DNA of 64,000 bases. Origin: Ferruginibacter paludis (lineage in GTDB: Bacteria > Bacteroidota > Bacteroidia > Chitinophagales > Chitinophagaceae). The translations under genes and the position numbers were made by a program. Of this stretch, positions 62,160 through 64,000 are shown one piece after another. The notes below the pieces were generated by a model, which saw only the letters and a program-made list of their open reading frames with translations, made no database searches and was not told where the DNA came from. Every line of letters starts with the position of its first letter. Positions within the stretch are counted from its first letter, which is position 1. The DNA lies in assembly GCF_030409685.1 (NCBI RefSeq), contig NZ_JAUFQJ010000014.1:124001-188000 (forward strand), in the 5' to 3' direction.

Positions 62160-64000
62160 CTGACTGACAAAATTTGCTTTGCTATTTTTTGCCTGCTTTT
62201 TGTCCCATTTGGTTTACAAGCGCAACTTTGCAACGGTAACCTGGGTGACCCCATTGTAAATGTTACATTTGGTGTAAAGAGCTCAAAATTGCCTGCTTCA
62301 GCCACATCCTTTGATTATTCCGGCGGTTGCCCTGGTAAAGGAACGTACAGTGTTACCAATTTTTTGCTGGGCTGTGGTGACCATACATGGTTTTTATTAG
62401 CAGGCGACCACACCCAGGATGAGGGGGGTGCCTATATGGTAGTAAATGCAGAAAGTACACCAGGAGTAATTTACACCGATACTGTTCATGAATTGTGTGG
62501 TAATACCAATTATCAATTTGCCGCATGGATTACAAACGTAATGCAGCCAATTACCTGCGGGGGTACCGCAGTATTGCCTAATATAAATTTTACCGTTGAA
62601 ACGCTGTCGGGAACTATTTTAGCCAGTAGCAGTACCGGTAATATACCCGTTACAGCCGATAAAGTATGGAAACAATATGGGGTATCCTTTGTAATGCCGG
62701 CCAATATCAACGATGTAAAAATTATCATGCAAACAACTCCCGCATATGGCTGTGGAAGCGCCTTTGCAATAGATGACATAACATTTGCAATGTGTGGTCC
62801 GGCGATAAGGGCTACACTGGATACCAGTGCTGAGCCTGTAAATGTATGTGCAGGCTATTCAAATCCATTTATATTAGGTGCGTCTTTTGAGCCCGGATTT
62901 ACTGACCCTGTAACGCAATGGCAAAATAGTATTGATAGCGGTAAAACATGGAAAAATATCACCGGGGCTACCTATTCAGCTTATTCGATTCCAAGAAGGG
63001 ATTCAGGTATGGTGCTGTACAGGATATTGCTGGCAGAAAGATCCAATATGGGTTCTGCAAAATGTTGGATAACTTCTAACTTTATCGTGACCAATGTTCA
63101 TCCCCTGCCTGCGCATTTAGCTCCAAAAAGTATTCGTGGATGCCTTGGAAAAGATGTGGTCCTCCCCTATCGGTCAGACATTGCCACCTCGGCTTTATGG
63201 ACCGGGCCAAATGGATACCTGTCTGATAACAGTTTATCCATTGTTCCAAATGTGCAATTTGCCGACACTGGTTTATACCAGCTGGCACAATCCTATAATT
63301 CTGGCTGCAGCACATTAGATAGTTTCTACCTGGGGGTTTTTCCGGGAGTTACCATTTCCATCAACAAGCCCGAAGCATCAATTTGCCAGGGAAAGTCTGT
63401 GGTTCTTTCCGCTGCAGGTGGCGAACAATATCAATGGACACCGTCCAACGGCTTATCCAGCTCCACTATTGCAAATCCAATAGCATCCCCCAATAACACC
63501 ACTATATATAACGTTGCCATCAGCAATGCTTTTGGGTGCAGGGATTCTGCCTGGGTTAAAGTAACGGTGCTCCAAAACCTGTATGTTAATGCAGGGCCCG
63601 ATCATAACATAAACCTGGGCGATTCTGTAATATTGAATGCCACCGTTACAGGAACGCTGGTTGATTTTTTTTGGTCACCAGCTACATTCATTAATGACAG
63701 TCATTTGGTAACTCCCACAGTGTACCCTACAGAAGATGCCGTATACACATTGAACGCAAATTCAACGGTTGGATGTGGTTCTGGTACCTCATCTGCCAAA
63801 ATAAAAGTATTTAGAGATATTTTTATACCCAGCGCGTTCACCCCTAATGATGACGGCAGAAATGATAAGTTCCAGGTAACAGCTGCAAATAATTACAAAC
63901 AATTTAAGTTACTCATCTTTAATAAATGGGGTACATTACTTTACTCAAGTACCAATATCAACAGCTACTGGGATGGCAGATACAAATCTGAGCTTCAGGC
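62160..64000 (+). CDS. secreted adhesin-like protein with gliding-motility-type C-terminal domain (3' truncated, no ATG)
   Basis: An open frame of at least 613 codons running off the right edge. It begins with a signal peptide (KICFAIFCLLFVPFGLQAQ), then a jelly-roll-like domain with cysteines (LCNGNLGDPIVNVTFG...FAIDDITFAMCGP). Ig/PKD-like modules follow (ICQGKSVVLSAAGGEQYQW, VNAGPDHNINLGDSVIL). The end starts the CHU_C domain, IFIPSAFTPNDDGRND, which in Bacteroidota marks cargo of the type IX secretion system (family knowledge). No ATG precedes the signal peptide in frame back to the stop at 62013. CTG at 62160 or TTG at 62136 are the candidate starts. Confidence 0.8.
   Translation, partial: MTDKICFAIFCLLFVPFGLQAQLCNGNLGDPIVNVTFGVKSSKLPASATSFDYSGGCPGKGTYSVTNFLLGCGDHTWFLLAGDHTQDEGGAYMVVNAESTPGVIYTDTVHELCGNTNYQFAAWITNVMQPITCGGTAVLPNINFTVETLSGTILASSSTGNIPVTADKVWKQYGVSFVMPANINDVKIIMQTTPAYGCGSAFAIDDITFAMCGPAIRATLDTSAEPVNVCAGYSNPFILGASFEPGFTDPVTQWQNSIDSGKTWKNITGATYSAYSIPRRDSGMVLYRILLAERSNMGSAKCWITSNFIVTNVHPLPAHLAPKSIRGCLGKDVVLPYRSDIATSALWTGPNGYLSDNSLSIVPNVQFADTGLYQLAQSYNSGCSTLDSFYLGVFPGVTISINKPEASICQGKSVVLSAAGGEQYQWTPSNGLSSSTIANPIASPNNTTIYNVAISNAFGCRDSAWVKVTVLQNLYVNAGPDHNINLGDSVILNATVTGTLVDFFWSPATFINDSHLVTPTVYPTEDAVYTLNANSTVGCGSGTSSAKIKVFRDIFIPSAFTPNDDGRNDKFQVTAANNYKQFKLLIFNKWGTLLYSSTNINSYWDGRYKSELQ

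Overview
The window is chromosomal DNA of a Bacteroidota bacterium, most likely family Chitinophagaceae (inferred). The evidence is low-to-moderate GC, TAnnTTTG-type -7 promoter boxes, DUF4270 and DUF4907 lipoproteins, LytS/LytTR pairs, a gliding-motility (CHU_C-type) C-terminal domain, and an arginine pathway built on an acetyl/succinyl-ornithine transcarbamylase. No rRNA, phage, integrase, transposase gene or CRISPR array was seen. One tRNA gene, tRNA-Val(TAC), is present.

Layout. 1-6.9 kb: end of a MutS-family gene, a small lipoprotein, the dxr-rseP pair, and an overlapping pair of a cNMP/CBS/nucleotidyltransferase protein and a DEDDh exonuclease. 7.0-16.5 kb: a long minus-strand arginine operon, transcribed as GNAT - argG - argC - argD - [four-helix-bundle gene] - argF' - argB - argE - [RelE-like toxin/antitoxin] - argH. 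It carries two foreign-looking insertions. 16.8-25 kb: GH3-type protein, DUF4258 protein, mtaB, a beta-barrel/DUF4270 pair, and kelch/DUF4907 lipoproteins. 25-28 kb: a LytTR protein with a degenerate receiver, a divergent LytS/LytTR two-component system, and the tRNA. 28-29.5 kb: dNTPase.

29.5-39.3 kb is a minus-strand cluster for arabinose-containing glycans (GH32-like, ROK kinase, GH43, tandem GH43-GH43, GH51 fusion) without any SusC/SusD. It is split by a 112-bp MITE-like element with a 10-bp target duplication. 39.5-44.7 kb: SemiSWEET, SDR dehydrogenase, GH63/MGH1-like hydrolase and a BamA-like barrel. 45-49.6 kb: a nitronate-monooxygenase-like 609-aa protein, hemN with an FNR-type palindrome upstream, and another GH43. 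49.8-60.6 kb: small membrane and hypothetical proteins, surE, a methyltransferase, two tandem LtaS-like enzymes, PAP2 phosphatase, an FAD oxidoreductase and a CNNM/CorC-type transporter.

60.6-62.1 kb is a 1.6-kb gene-poor stretch. It holds two copies, exactly 700 bp apart, of a structured element with constant ends, a variable middle and a strong intrinsic terminator. This is a candidate small-RNA family and the most novel feature here. The window ends inside a large secreted, probably type IX-exported, adhesin-like gene that has no ATG start.
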